From positions 1 to 17,453 of the forward strand of contig CALLKH010000403.1 of NCBI GenBank assembly GCA_938008425.1: a stretch of 17,453 bases of DNA. Reading direction: 5' to 3'. Shown piece after piece: positions 7,176-13,878 of the stretch; position 1 is the first letter of the stretch; every line of letters begins with the position of its first letter. Made by a program: the position numbers and the translations under genes. Source of the stretch: an uncultured Planctomycetaceae bacterium. Lineage in GTDB: Bacteria > Planctomycetota > Phycisphaerae > UBA1845 > UTPLA1. The notes beneath the pieces are model-generated. The model was given only the letters and a program-made list of their open reading frames with translations, searched no databases and was not told the origin of the DNA.

Positions 7176-8570
7176 ATGCGACGGATGAACAAGCTGGTGC
7201 CGGCCGCGCTGCTGTTACTCTGCCCTCCATTGGGGGCTGCGACCTGGGCTTCAACACCCAAAGAGGCTCCCTCGTCTGGAGCGACCGTCGTCGAGAGCGT
7301 CGAACGGGTCGCATCACCGATCGTCATGGTCAATTACCGCCTGAAGCCCGGGGCGGCGCCTCTCACGGGTGTGGATTTGTACGTAACCCTCGATCGAGGG
7401 GATTCCTGGTCCAAGGCCGTTCTCACCGGTCCGATCGAGAGCCCGATCCGATTCACAGCCCGTCGTGATGGACTTCACGGCCTTTTCCTCGTTTTTCACA
7501 CCGCTGAGGGTTCGACCGCTGCTCCGTCCAAGGGCACTCCGGCTCAGCGATGGGTCCTGGTCGACACGACGGCCCCTCTCATCGCTCTTCGTGGGCTCAG
7601 GCCCGACCAGCATTTCTACCTCAGCCGCGAGGTCGAAATCAGCTGGCGGGTCGAAGATTCCGACCTGATCAACCGCCCGGTGACCCTCTCCTTCCGTTCC
7701 GAACAATCGAAGCTGTACAAGACGGTTGCGGAGTCGCAGCCGGCGACGGGTTCGGTACGCTGGGCGGTGCCGGAGGGGGTGTTCGGCCGGATCGATCTGA
7801 AGATTTCAGCCGTGGATCGGGCAGGCAATCGCGCGGAGTACATCGACGATCGATTGCGGGTGTCGGATGAAGAGGCCGAACTCTCGGCTCTGCGATCGTC
7901 GAACGACACGGACGCTGGTTTCTTCGCGGGCGTCACGACGGACGACTCCGGGAGCGAATCGTCCCGGGACAATTCACAGACTCCCGAATTGCAGGGCCCG
8001 GCATTTGAGAGTGAACCCGATCAGGGGGAGTCCGTGCTGGATACGCGGGCTGCGAAAGAGGCCAAAAAGCAGTATGATCTCGCGACTTGGCATCGGCTGC
8101 GCGGCGAGAACGAAATCGCGCTCTCCAAGTATCGCGAAGCGGTGCGGCTCTTGCCGGAATATCACGCGGCGCGAAATGATCTGGCAGCGCTCCTGTGTCA
8201 GCTTCGCGCGTATGACGACGCGGAAACGGAGTACCTGGCGGTTCTGAAGTCGGACTCAAAACATCGATCCGCCCTGAAGGGCCTGGCCTGGGTTCAGGCC
8301 CGCAAGCGAAACTATCGCTCGGCCCACGGCACGCTGGAGAAGCTGCTGCTTCTCGATCCGCAGGACGCCGAAGCCTGGTTGAACTTCGGCGATGTCCGGC
8401 TGTTCATGGGCGATCGCTCCGCGGCGCGCGAGGCGTGGATCAAGTCGGCCGCGATCGACGCGGCGTCAAAGGAAATCCGAGGCCGCGCTGAGAAGCGGCT
8501 GGAAATGTACCAGGACGAAGGCGGCTCCAGGCAGGGTGTCGTGAAGACCTCCTCGGAGACGGGTTCATAA
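7176..8570 (+). CDS. Exported Ig-like / TPR repeat protein
   Basis: This 464-aa protein starts at the ATG at 7176, 9 nt after GAGGGG (7161-7166). It has a signal peptide, MRRMNKLVPAALLLLCPP then GAATWAS. Residues about 35-225 contain two beta-sandwich-like stretches. The second begins VDTTAPLIALRG and ends AVDRAGNRAEYIDD, the typical style of bacterial Ig-like domains. A Ser/Asp/Glu-rich linker follows (about 230-285). Residues about 290-440 form roughly four tetratricopeptide repeats, with phrases such as ALSKYREAVRLLPEYHAARNDLAALL and AHGTLEKLLLLDPQDAEAWLNFG. This architecture points to a periplasmic scaffold or assembly protein; the partner is unknown. It is the first gene of a tight operon, with holA starting 8 bp after its stop. 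The frame stays open upstream to 6981, but those 65 residues lack signal-peptide character. Confidence 0.85.
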   Translation: MRRMNKLVPAALLLLCPPLGAATWASTPKEAPSSGATVVESVERVASPIVMVNYRLKPGAAPLTGVDLYVTLDRGDSWSKAVLTGPIESPIRFTARRDGLHGLFLVFHTAEGSTAAPSKGTPAQRWVLVDTTAPLIALRGLRPDQHFYLSREVEISWRVEDSDLINRPVTLSFRSEQSKLYKTVAESQPATGSVRWAVPEGVFGRIDLKISAVDRAGNRAEYIDDRLRVSDEEAELSALRSSNDTDAGFFAGVTTDDSGSESSRDNSQTPELQGPAFESEPDQGESVLDTRAAKEAKKQYDLATWHRLRGENEIALSKYREAVRLLPEYHAARNDLAALLCQLRAYDDAETEYLAVLKSDSKHRSALKGLAWVQARKRNYRSAHGTLEKLLLLDPQDAEAWLNFGDVRLFMGDRSAAREAWIKSAAIDAASKEIRGRAEKRLEMYQDEGGSRQGVVKTSSETGS

Positions 8571-8578
8571 GAAACCGA

Positions 8579-9676
8579 ATGGCACCACGAAAGAAAGCCA
8601 GTGAATCCAGTGCTCCGCTGCCGGCGTACGTCGTCTATGGCAAGGATGATTTTCTGCGCGGGCGGCGTTTGCAGTCGCTCGTGAAATCACTCGTCGGCGA
8701 GGATGCCGATGCGATGGGCCTCGTTTCTTACGACGGCGGCAGCGCGAATCTGATCGACATCCTCGACGACTGCCGTACGGCCTCGTTGCTTTCGCCCCTG
8801 CGCATCGTGGTGGTTCGCGATGCGGACCAGCTCTTTGGCAAGGGCGGCTCGGATGACGAGGGCGCGGCGGACAGCGCCGCCCCGTCATTGCTGGACGCCG
8901 GAAAGAAGAAGGGCGCCCGATCGGCGTCGGTCGGCGCGCTGCCGCCGCGAGAACTCCTGGAGCGATACCTCGCGAAGCCCTGCGAAACCGGCGTGCTGAT
9001 CCTCGAGTGCAAGTCGTGGCCCAAAACGACGCGACTCTACAAGATTGTGGACAAGCTCGGCGGCAATTTCGACTGTGATCCGCCGAAGGGCGACAGCGGT
9101 TACGAATCATGGATTCGCCAGCACGCCCGTGAGGAGTTCGGCTGCAAACTGACGGACGACGCGGTGTTTCGCCTGCTCGAACTCGTCGGCGATCAGACCG
9201 GCTTCCTGCACATGGAGCTGTCAAAACTGGCCACCTACGTCGCGCCGGGCAAGGATATCAGGGTGGAGGACGTCGACGCCCTCGCGGGTGAAACGCGCAC
9301 CGAAATCGTCTTCAAGATCGTCGACGCCATTACTGCCGGGGATGCAAACAAGGCCCTCAAGCTCTGGCAGCAGGTGCTGGCCAGTGACAAGAGTGCGGCG
9401 TACACCGCCGTCGGCGGGCTGCGATACAGCCTGGGCCGCCTGGCCGAGGCGAAGCGGCTGGAGAGCCAGGGCGTGTCTCACTTCGAAATCAAGAAATCGC
9501 TGCGAATCTGGGATCGCGACAACGAGCTGCCGAAGCAGCTTCGTCGTTTCACCCTGAATCAGTGGCAGGGCATTCTCGGAAAACTGTTGCGTATCGACCT
9601 CGGCGCGAAGACGGGGCTTGGCGACGTCGAAACTTCAGTCGAAAAGTTGATCGTGGAATTGTGCGCGGCGGCCTGA
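8579..9676 (+). CDS. holA: DNA polymerase III delta subunit (clamp-loader)
   Basis: This 365-aa cytoplasmic protein matches the HolA family, the clamp-loader subunit that opens the beta sliding clamp. The N-terminal domain starts YVVYGKDDFLRGRRLQSLV (18-36). It continues with the LSPLRIVVVRDADQLF strand (71-86), RELLERYLAKP and VLILECKSWPKTTRLYKIVDKL. The middle helical bundle includes DDAVFRLLELVGDQTGFLHMELSKL. The C-terminal collar-like domain includes RTEIVFKIVDAITAGDANKALKLWQQVL and ends near 360. Residues about 88-122 are a low-complexity Gly/Ser/Asp/Ala/Lys insertion between the VVVRDADQLF strand and the following helix, larger than usual for the family. Essential for replication and normally single copy. 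It sits between two exported-protein genes: the TPR gene ends 8 bp before it, and its TGA overlaps a possible upstream ATG of the next frame. The ribosome site is weak (AAGAAA), so translational coupling is likely. Confidence 0.92.
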   Translation: MAPRKKASESSAPLPAYVVYGKDDFLRGRRLQSLVKSLVGEDADAMGLVSYDGGSANLIDILDDCRTASLLSPLRIVVVRDADQLFGKGGSDDEGAADSAAPSLLDAGKKKGARSASVGALPPRELLERYLAKPCETGVLILECKSWPKTTRLYKIVDKLGGNFDCDPPKGDSGYESWIRQHAREEFGCKLTDDAVFRLLELVGDQTGFLHMELSKLATYVAPGKDIRVEDVDALAGETRTEIVFKIVDAITAGDANKALKLWQQVLASDKSAAYTAVGGLRYSLGRLAEAKRLESQGVSHFEIKKSLRIWDRDNELPKQLRRFTLNQWQGILGKLLRIDLGAKTGLGDVETSVEKLIVELCAAA

Positions 9677-9714
9677 TGGTCGGCCGTCCGCGAACTGGTA
9701 AAGGATTACGCAAG

Positions 9715-11361
9715 ATGTTGAAGGCGAAGGGATCGGCAAAGGCGTTATTTATTGCCGTGATGATGGCATCGCTGACGATCGGCTGCTCCGATGCAAGCAC
9801 GCAGCGATGGAATGAATTCTGGGGCGTTGACGGCAAGTCGCGGCGAAGGCCCGTCCGATCGTCGCCCGGCGGGGCCCAGCAGGCGGCGAATGCCGGCGAT
9901 CGCAACGGCGCCGGGCGCGACAATGCGGCCGAGTCCGTCTCCGCGGGGAAAACCTCCGAAGAGCCGGTCGCGAACGGCGCAGGTGCGTCGGAGGCCGGCG
10001 GCGATGTGGTCGATCGCGACGTCGATGCTTACGTCAGCAGCATGAATCCGCCGCCGAAGTCGGATTACGAGCCGAACGATCACATGTCGAAGATCCACCG
10101 TCAGCAGGACCCCAATCGCCACAAGCGGATCGAGACCGCAGCCCGACAGGACGCGTCTGCCGGCGGTGATGTGGAACCCGCGAACGACTCGGCCCTCAGC
10201 CGATACGAGAAAAATACCGGCGTTCAAGTCGCGGAGGCGCCCGAGGCAAAACCGGCGGAGCCGCAGCGTGAAGAGCCTTCTGTCGCCGCGACAGCAGATC
10301 CCGCTCCGGCGGAAGAGAAGCCCGTCGTGCGAACAGCCGCCAAGCGGGAAGAGCCCGCGAAAAGACAGACGCCGCCGGTTCAAAATGCTGCGGCGGAACC
10401 CATGGCCGGCGAACCCGTCGGCGTGCAGGCCAACGCCGCTCCCCGCCGAATCGTTGACGAGCCTGAGCCGACGAACAACGGAACCGAGTCATCCGGAAAG
10501 CTGCCCGAACTCGACGAGATCTCCGTCACGGCCGGCCCAAAGCCGGATCCGGCGGAACCGGCGGATTCGTCGAATAATGCGACGGTCTCGGCAAACACGC
10601 CGAGCGAAGCGATCACTCAGGCGAGTCTCGCCGACTCATTCCAGGACCGAATCGAGGCACAGGAAGCGATCGTCGCCCGTGATCCGAACAACCTCGAGGA
10701 GCAATACCGGCTTCGCATGATGTACCTCGTGGACGGCCAGGATGACAAGGCGAAGGCGGTCATTCCCGGCGTTGATGCGGATATTCAGGACATCATGTCG
10801 GCGCAGATTGATTCGCTCATCTCCGCCCGATCGACGTCGGGCCGTGATCCGGCGACCTGGGCCACGCGCCAGCTGGAGTCGCTCGAAGAGTTGCGGCGGC
10901 TCGTCAAGCAGCGGGCCGACCTGGTCGTCCCGAAGGTGGTCCTGTGCACCGAGGTCGAGAACTACGGCCGCTACAAGCCGATCGAGCCGGCGGAATTCAA
11001 GGCCGGCAGAAGCCATCGCGTGCTCATCTACATCGAGGTCGACAACTTCACCAGCAAGACCACGAATTCCGGCATGTACCGAACGCTGCTGACGGTGCGC
11101 CAGACCCTCATGACGAAGGAGGGTAAAGTCGTCTGGTCCGACAAGACGGAGAACATCGAGGACATCGCCCGGCGTCCGCGGCGGGATTTCTTCCTGACCA
11201 TGGGGCCGATCACCATCCCGAAGTCGCTGCCGCCCGGCGAATACCTGCTGAAGTTTGAGGTCGAAGACATGTTCGCCGCCAAGATGAACAGCGGCGTCGC
11301 GAAGATGCGGATAATGGACAACGCTGCGCCGGCCCTCGCCGGCGAACGTCTGCCCGAGTGA
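9715..11361 (+). CDS. Large lipoprotein with disordered linker and C-terminal beta domain
   Basis: This 548-aa protein is predicted to be a lipoprotein. The ATG at 9715 follows AAGGA (9701-9705). The signal sequence ALFIAVMMASLTIGC places the lipid-modified Cys at residue 24. Residues about 30-330 are rich in Ala, Pro, Glu, Ser and Asn without a predicted fold, probably a flexible tether. Residues about 330-400 are helical (RIEAQEAIVARDPNNLEEQYRL is TPR-like). Residues about 405-540 form a conserved-looking beta-rich domain, with phrases KVVLCTEVENYGRYKP, RVLIYIEVDNFTSK, LTVRQTLMTKEGKVVW and PPGEYLLKFEVEDMF. No enzymatic motif is visible. An earlier in-frame ATG at 9676 overlaps the holA stop, but it would give an unusually long n-region. 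Function is unknown; the tether plus a terminal domain suggests a role in envelope binding or spacing. Confidence 0.85.
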   Translation: MLKAKGSAKALFIAVMMASLTIGCSDASTQRWNEFWGVDGKSRRRPVRSSPGGAQQAANAGDRNGAGRDNAAESVSAGKTSEEPVANGAGASEAGGDVVDRDVDAYVSSMNPPPKSDYEPNDHMSKIHRQQDPNRHKRIETAARQDASAGGDVEPANDSALSRYEKNTGVQVAEAPEAKPAEPQREEPSVAATADPAPAEEKPVVRTAAKREEPAKRQTPPVQNAAAEPMAGEPVGVQANAAPRRIVDEPEPTNNGTESSGKLPELDEISVTAGPKPDPAEPADSSNNATVSANTPSEAITQASLADSFQDRIEAQEAIVARDPNNLEEQYRLRMMYLVDGQDDKAKAVIPGVDADIQDIMSAQIDSLISARSTSGRDPATWATRQLESLEELRRLVKQRADLVVPKVVLCTEVENYGRYKPIEPAEFKAGRSHRVLIYIEVDNFTSKTTNSGMYRTLLTVRQTLMTKEGKVVWSDKTENIEDIARRPRRDFFLTMGPITIPKSLPPGEYLLKFEVEDMFAAKMNSGVAKMRIMDNAAPALAGERLPE

Positions 11362-11362
11362 A

Positions 11363-11368
11363 AGGAAG
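11363..11368 (+). promoter_or_regulatory. Shine-Dalgarno site that supports a TTG start
   Basis: AGGAAG lies 6 nt upstream of the TTG at 11375 and immediately after the stop of the preceding lipoprotein gene. No ATG or GTG in the frame has a comparable site, so it decides the start of the methyltransferase-like gene. Confidence 0.6.
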
Positions 11369-11374
11369 CCTCGC

Positions 11375-11992
11375 TTGGACTCCGTGGGTTCGACGTCGTG
11401 GCACCATCGGCACCTCGGAGCCTTTCAGTCGCTCAACCAACGCCTGATTGAATCCGGGATCGCCAGGCCGACGATCATGATCGTCGGCCCCGGCGGTGTC
11501 ACGCGCCTGGCGGCGCCGCTCCTGAACGATTCCGCCAGATCGGGCGTATCTCACCTGCGAAAACTCGTCGGCGACGCCGCCCGCTACGGCGACCAGCTTC
11601 TGCGGCGCATTCCCGTGATGCCGCTGCGCTCCCTGGAGCCGGTGGAAGTCTCGCGCGCGCTCTCGATGGAGCACGATCTCATCGTCGTCGATCGATCATG
11701 CCGGGTGCTTGCGGCGGTCTCGCGCGATCTGCCGCGATCGACCGGCCGGTGTGTGGATATCGGCGCCTCGCCGATCGGCGCGACCGCCGACGTGGTCATC
11801 GCCTTCAACGTCGTCTGCCGCGTCGAGGAGGCTTCGGCGACTGACGCGATGCGTCATGTGGCGGAGGCCGTACGACCGGGTGGCTTCCTGTTGATGGATG
11901 ATCGATCAGCCAGACTGCGATTGGGGGCGCACCCGGAGTTCACGCCGGTCGGTCCCAAGACCTATCGCCGTTCGGATGCCGCCGCGCCATGA
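11375..11992 (+). CDS. Class I SAM methyltransferase-like protein
   Basis: This 205-aa protein starts at TTG with a good Shine-Dalgarno site. It shows the outline of a class I S-adenosylmethionine-dependent methyltransferase: IMIVGPGGVTRLAAPLL (34-50) resembles the glycine-rich SAM loop, DLIVVDRSCRVL (101-112) the acidic beta-2 end, ADVVIAFNVVCRVE (138-151) motif IV, and AMRHVAEAVRPGGFLLMDDRS (158-178) the post-motif 'LkPGG' strand. The SAM loop lacks the classical E/DxGxGxG pattern, and the protein is shorter than most of the family, so activity is uncertain and the substrate unknown. The region between motifs reads VEVSRALSMEHDLIVVD, in keeping with the fold. Its stop overlaps the ATG of the ModC-like ATPase by 4 bp (ATGA), which implies translational coupling. 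Confidence 0.65.
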   Translation: MDSVGSTSWHHRHLGAFQSLNQRLIESGIARPTIMIVGPGGVTRLAAPLLNDSARSGVSHLRKLVGDAARYGDQLLRRIPVMPLRSLEPVEVSRALSMEHDLIVVDRSCRVLAAVSRDLPRSTGRCVDIGASPIGATADVVIAFNVVCRVEEASATDAMRHVAEAVRPGGFLLMDDRSARLRLGAHPEFTPVGPKTYRRSDAAAP

Positions 11993-13050
11993 TCGAACTC
12001 GATCTGCGAATTCGCCGGGGGCAGTTTGAACTCGCGGTTTCGCATAGCAGCGACGCGGGCGTTGTGGGTGTGTTCGGGCCGTCGGGCAGCGGCAAAACAA
12101 CGCTTCTGAATTGCATCGCGGGCGTCGCCCGGGCCGACGCGGGGCGGATCGCTGTCGGCGACAGGGTTCTCTTTGATTCGAAATCGGGCATCGACGTCGC
12201 CATGGAGTCGCGGCGCATCGGCTACGTGTTCCAGGACTCGCTGCTCTTCCCGCACATGAGTGTTCGCGAGAACCTCGTCTATGGTCGTCCGCGCGCCGGG
12301 TCAGGCCCCGCGCTGGAGGACGTCATAATGGCACTGGAACTCGATGGGCTGCTCGATCGCCGACCGTCGGAGTTGTCGGGCGGCGAGCAGCGGCGCGTGA
12401 GCGTCGGCCGGGCGATTCTGTCGAATCCGGGGGTTTTGCTCTTCGATGAACCCCTGACGGGTCTGGACTCGGCGCTGGCGTCGCGCGTGCTGGCGCGATT
12501 GAAACGCGTGCTGACTCAGTTCGCCATTCCATCGCTCTACGTCTCGCACACCGTGAGCGACATGCTGTTTCTTTGCGACGAGGTCATTGCGCTACGGACG
12601 GGGCAGGTCGTCGCCCGTGGCGCCGCGCGTGACGTTCTCATGACTGGGGGTGTTCTCGCGCCGTCGCACTGGGCCGAACTGCGAAACGTCTTCACCGCAA
12701 GAACCCTCGAACGGCGGCAGGCCGAGGGCGAGGCGACGGCCGTCTGCCGCGTCGGCGACGTCGATCTGGTCGTCTTTGCGGGCGAGGGCATCGCCGATGC
12801 GCCGACATTGTCGGTTCATGCTGCGGACATTGTGCTCTCACGTGAAAAACCGGGCGGCCTTTCGGCGCGAAATGTCTTCCCGGCGAAAGTCGAATCGGTC
12901 GTCGCATCGGGCGAAAAGCGGCTGATCCTCGCCGACGCGGGGGAGCGATGGATGGTCGAGGTCAGCGCCGCGGCGATCCGGGAACTGGGCCTCTCGCCGG
13001 GCACGCCGATATTTCTGATTCTGAAGACCTCGTCGATCCGCGTCTGCTGA
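11989..13050 (+). CDS. modC: Molybdate ABC transporter ATP-binding protein (ModC-type)
   Basis: This 353-aa ABC ATPase is full length. It has Walker A GPSGSGKTT (30-38), the Q-loop (Gln82), signature LSGGE (129-133), Walker B VLLFDEP (149-155), a D-loop at GLDSA, and the switch His187. The order and length fit the molybdate/sulfate/iron family. The C-terminal part from about residue 285 (LSARNVFPAKVESVV to PGTPIFLILKTSSI) is a MOP domain, which binds molybdate/tungstate and is characteristic of ModC. It would power uptake of the oxyanion through a ModB channel fed by the binding protein ModA. Neither modA nor modB is adjacent: upstream is a methyltransferase-like gene overlapping by 4 bp, and downstream is a convergent gene. 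Either the permease genes lie elsewhere, or this ATPase has a different partner. The ATP-binding family is certain; molybdate specificity is inferred from the MOP domain. Confidence 0.88.
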   Translation: MIELDLRIRRGQFELAVSHSSDAGVVGVFGPSGSGKTTLLNCIAGVARADAGRIAVGDRVLFDSKSGIDVAMESRRIGYVFQDSLLFPHMSVRENLVYGRPRAGSGPALEDVIMALELDGLLDRRPSELSGGEQRRVSVGRAILSNPGVLLFDEPLTGLDSALASRVLARLKRVLTQFAIPSLYVSHTVSDMLFLCDEVIALRTGQVVARGAARDVLMTGGVLAPSHWAELRNVFTARTLERRQAEGEATAVCRVGDVDLVVFAGEGIADAPTLSVHAADIVLSREKPGGLSARNVFPAKVESVVASGEKRLILADAGERWMVEVSAAAIRELGLSPGTPIFLILKTSSIRVC

Positions 13051-13101
13051 TGCCACATGTATGACGCGATCGCGGAATACGAATCCGATCGGTCACATGG
13101 A

Positions 13102-13635
13102 CTACTTCGTCGACGTACACATCCGCCAGTGACTGAGCCAGACGACAAGAAACCAGAACCCGCCGACCGCGTAGCCGCCGAGGGCGTACCAGTGCTCATG
13201 TCCTGAACCGCCGTGATCGCGAACATCCTTCAGCAGGGACTCAAAGCCGAGGCTCGCGCCGGCCGCGTAGAAGACGAGGAAGACGATCAGGAAGCTGGCG
13301 AAGAAGTACTTGTCCACCTCGCGAAACCTGACGTTGCTCTCGAGCCAGGTTTCCCATGTGGGGTGGCCTTCGATGAGCGGCTCGACGTGTTCGCGCAGAT
13401 ACTTGCCCGCGCGAACGATGCTGTCCTGCACCATGACGAATGCGAGCATGAGAACGAGCATGATGAACGGGAGGCTCGCGCTGACGTAGCTGCTGTTCGC
13501 GGCCTGGGCGGCGAACGTCATGATGGGCACCAGCAGCGTGCCGAGCACGAGGACAAAAAAGACGCGCGACTTGGACGAGCGAATTTCATCGCGGAGCGTC
13601 AGGTACTGCTGCTTCATGAACTCTTCGCTGGACAT
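13102..13635 (-). CDS. Small integral membrane protein, four predicted helices
   Basis: This 177-aa protein starts at the ATG at 13635, 7 nt after AAGGAGA (minus strand, 13643-13649), the clearest ribosome site in the window. The frame is open for 49 more codons upstream, but they lack a ribosome site. Four hydrophobic segments are visible: about 25-45 (VFFVLVLGTLLVPIMTF), 55-74 (LPFIMLVLMLAFVMVQ), 112-132 (FASFLIVFLVFYAAGASLGF) and 150-170 (LGGYAVGGFWFLVVWLSHW). The charged N-terminus and the helix 2-3 loop (REHVEPLIEGHPTWETWLESN) would be cytoplasmic if both ends are inside. I do not recognise the family, and no catalytic motif is visible. It is convergent with modC, with only 51 bp between the stops. 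It shares its direction with the alpha-glucosidase gene but is separated from that gene's stop by 243 bp. Confidence 0.78.
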   Translation of the reverse strand: MSSEEFMKQQYLTLRDEIRSSKSRVFFVLVLGTLLVPIMTFAAQAANSSYVSASLPFIMLVLMLAFVMVQDSIVRAGKYLREHVEPLIEGHPTWETWLESNVRFREVDKYFFASFLIVFLVFYAAGASLGFESLLKDVRDHGGSGHEHWYALGGYAVGGFWFLVVWLSHWRMCTSTK

Positions 13636-13754
13636 GGACCGGTCTCCTTGTGTGGCGGCGCCGCGCGGCGAGAGCGGTCGTTCGCCGGAAATGTTGAGGT
13701 GATCAGGCTGTATTGTTACGCGCCGACGGCCCCGGTCGCAACGGTTGAACTGGG

Positions 13755-13793
13755 CGAATTCAGGCGAATCACAAGCCGGCAACGAATTCAGGC
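13755..13793. repeat. 11-bp direct repeat pair CGAATTCAGGC
   Basis: CGAATTCAGGC occurs at 13755-13765 and again at 13783-13793, 28 bp start to start. The pair lies about 120-160 bp upstream of the membrane protein gene. A weak promoter-like pair, TTGCGA and AACAAT, lies between the repeats and the gene (minus strand). The spacing, close to three helical turns, would suit a dimeric regulator, but chance cannot be excluded. Confidence 0.35.
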
Positions 13794-13878
13794 AAGGTGT
13801 TTGATGATGGGTGGGGTGAAACCGGCGCGCGGAACCTGATCGCGAATCTACGATTTGCGGCGATGGCGATCGATCGCA

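Noticed and set aside
13866..13877. GCGATCGATCGC palindrome just after the GH31 stop as a terminator or HIP1-type element
   Set aside because: It has no T-run for termination. GATCGA/CGATCG sequences are common throughout the window, so a single extended palindrome is not remarkable.
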